Part shown: piece by piece, positions 37,152-37,408 of the stretch
Layout: each line of letters begins with the position of its first letter
Position numbering within the stretch: the stretch's first letter is position 1
From: a virus
Direction: 5' to 3' (one strand)
Virus record (IMG/VR): IMGVR_UViG_3300021599_000693
Span: 1 to 37,408 of that record
DNA: 37,408 bases
Made by a program: the position numbers and the translations under genes
Notes under the pieces: model-generated
Seen by the model: the letters and a program-made list of their open reading frames with translations, nothing else
What the model was told of the DNA's origin: nothing
The model's database searches: none

Positions 37152-37408
37152 ATGTCTTTTGCTGATCTTAAGCGTAAGTCCCAGAGCAACTTCGAGTTCC
37201 TTCAGAAAGAACTTGAAAAGTCCAGCACCAGCAATGGTGCCGACGATAGGCTCTGGAAGCCCGAACTTGACGCTTCGGGTAACGGTTATGCCGTTGTCCG
37301 TTTTCTGCCCGCTCCCGAAGGGGAATCGGTGCCTTGGGCGAAGGTTTACAATCATGCCTTCAAGGGTCCTGGTGGTTGGCTGATTGATGGCTGCCCCACG
37401 ACCAACGG
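37152..37408 (+). CDS. 32: Single-stranded DNA-binding protein gp32 (partial, 3' end outside window)
   Basis: ATG 37152 opens MSFADLKRKSQSNFEFLQKE, the basic N-terminal cooperativity arm. Then LWKPELDASGNGYAVVRFLP and the first part of the OB-fold core (VPWAKVYNHAFKGPGGW) up to the window edge. gp32 coats ssDNA and coordinates replication with gp41, gp61 and RNase H, all encoded in this window. GC content and codon bias rise here, as expected for a highly expressed gene. It has its own early promoter. Confidence 0.95.
   Translation, partial: MSFADLKRKSQSNFEFLQKELEKSSTSNGADDRLWKPELDASGNGYAVVRFLPAPEGESVPWAKVYNHAFKGPGGWLIDGCPTTN

Noticed and set aside
1-37408. CRISPR arrays, insertion sequences, introns or homing endonucleases
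   Set aside because: No spaced direct repeats, transposase, terminal inverted repeats or LAGLIDADG, GIY-YIG or HNH motifs were seen. psbA and nrdB are uninterrupted.

Overview
The window is a stretch of a T4-like cyanophage (marine cyanomyovirus) genome, probably one infecting Synechococcus. The T4 replication and nucleotide genes are recognisable: gp41 helicase, gp61 primase, NrdA, NrdB, T4-type RNase H, ThyX, PhoH, gp33 and gp32. They lie among typical cyanophage auxiliary genes: psbA, two hli genes, ferredoxin, MazG, glutaredoxin, SpeD and a 2OG-Fe(II) oxygenase. T4-type late promoters (ATAAATA core) recur on both strands, and sigma70-like early promoters (TTGAC, 17 bp, TATnnT) are clear.

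Layout. 1-1726: end of gp41, mazG, tRNA-Ser and a small gene. 1729-5665: structural and hypothetical genes behind late promoters, including an Ig-like-domain protein and a coiled-coil/membrane-anchor protein. 5665-9953: gp61, nrdA and nrdB; gp61 and nrdA are each broken by a short internal loss of conserved sequence. 9962-12923: a lysis and envelope block with a PD-(D/E)XK protein, a C39-like peptidase joined to a GH24 lysozyme domain through an apparent dnaX-type -1 frameshift site, two small minus-strand genes and an RlpA-like barrel protein. 12931-14746: four tRNA genes (Arg, Val, Pro, Gly) mixed with small ORFs, an orphan Phd/YefM-like protein and a run of hairpins. 14782-17585: an SLH-domain porin, a membrane protein, and a photosynthesis cassette (hli, 28-residue membrane peptide, petF, 54-residue protein, short hli) followed by a 2OG oxygenase. 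17614-28963, minus strand: three large virion/adhesin genes. 29079-30304: psbA with overlapping early and late promoters, a 5' hairpin and a terminator. 30382-34081: glutaredoxin, RNase H, small conserved genes, speD, then a glutamine riboswitch (glnA/Downstream-peptide class) with its small YRG peptide. 34087-37408: thyX, phoH, an exonuclease relative lacking its catalytic core, gp33, a DUF1825 protein and the start of gp32.

Main points. (1) The endolysin has an A AAA AAG heptamer, a stop codon, a 6-nt spacer and a 9-bp perfect hairpin, with the lysozyme domain continuing in the -1 frame. (2) A late promoter sits so that late transcripts start just past one arm of a terminator hairpin that also hides a Shine-Dalgarno, as known for T4 gene e. 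(3) Three early promoters place TTGAC in the loop of an inverted repeat that closes the preceding gene. (4) Four long conserved genes have lost internal segments, and each join sits on a short inverted repeat; this is either an assembly artefact or an unusual deletion process, and it is also the main alternative explanation for point 1.

Nothing here was searched against a database. Family names come from recognised motifs and remembered relatives.
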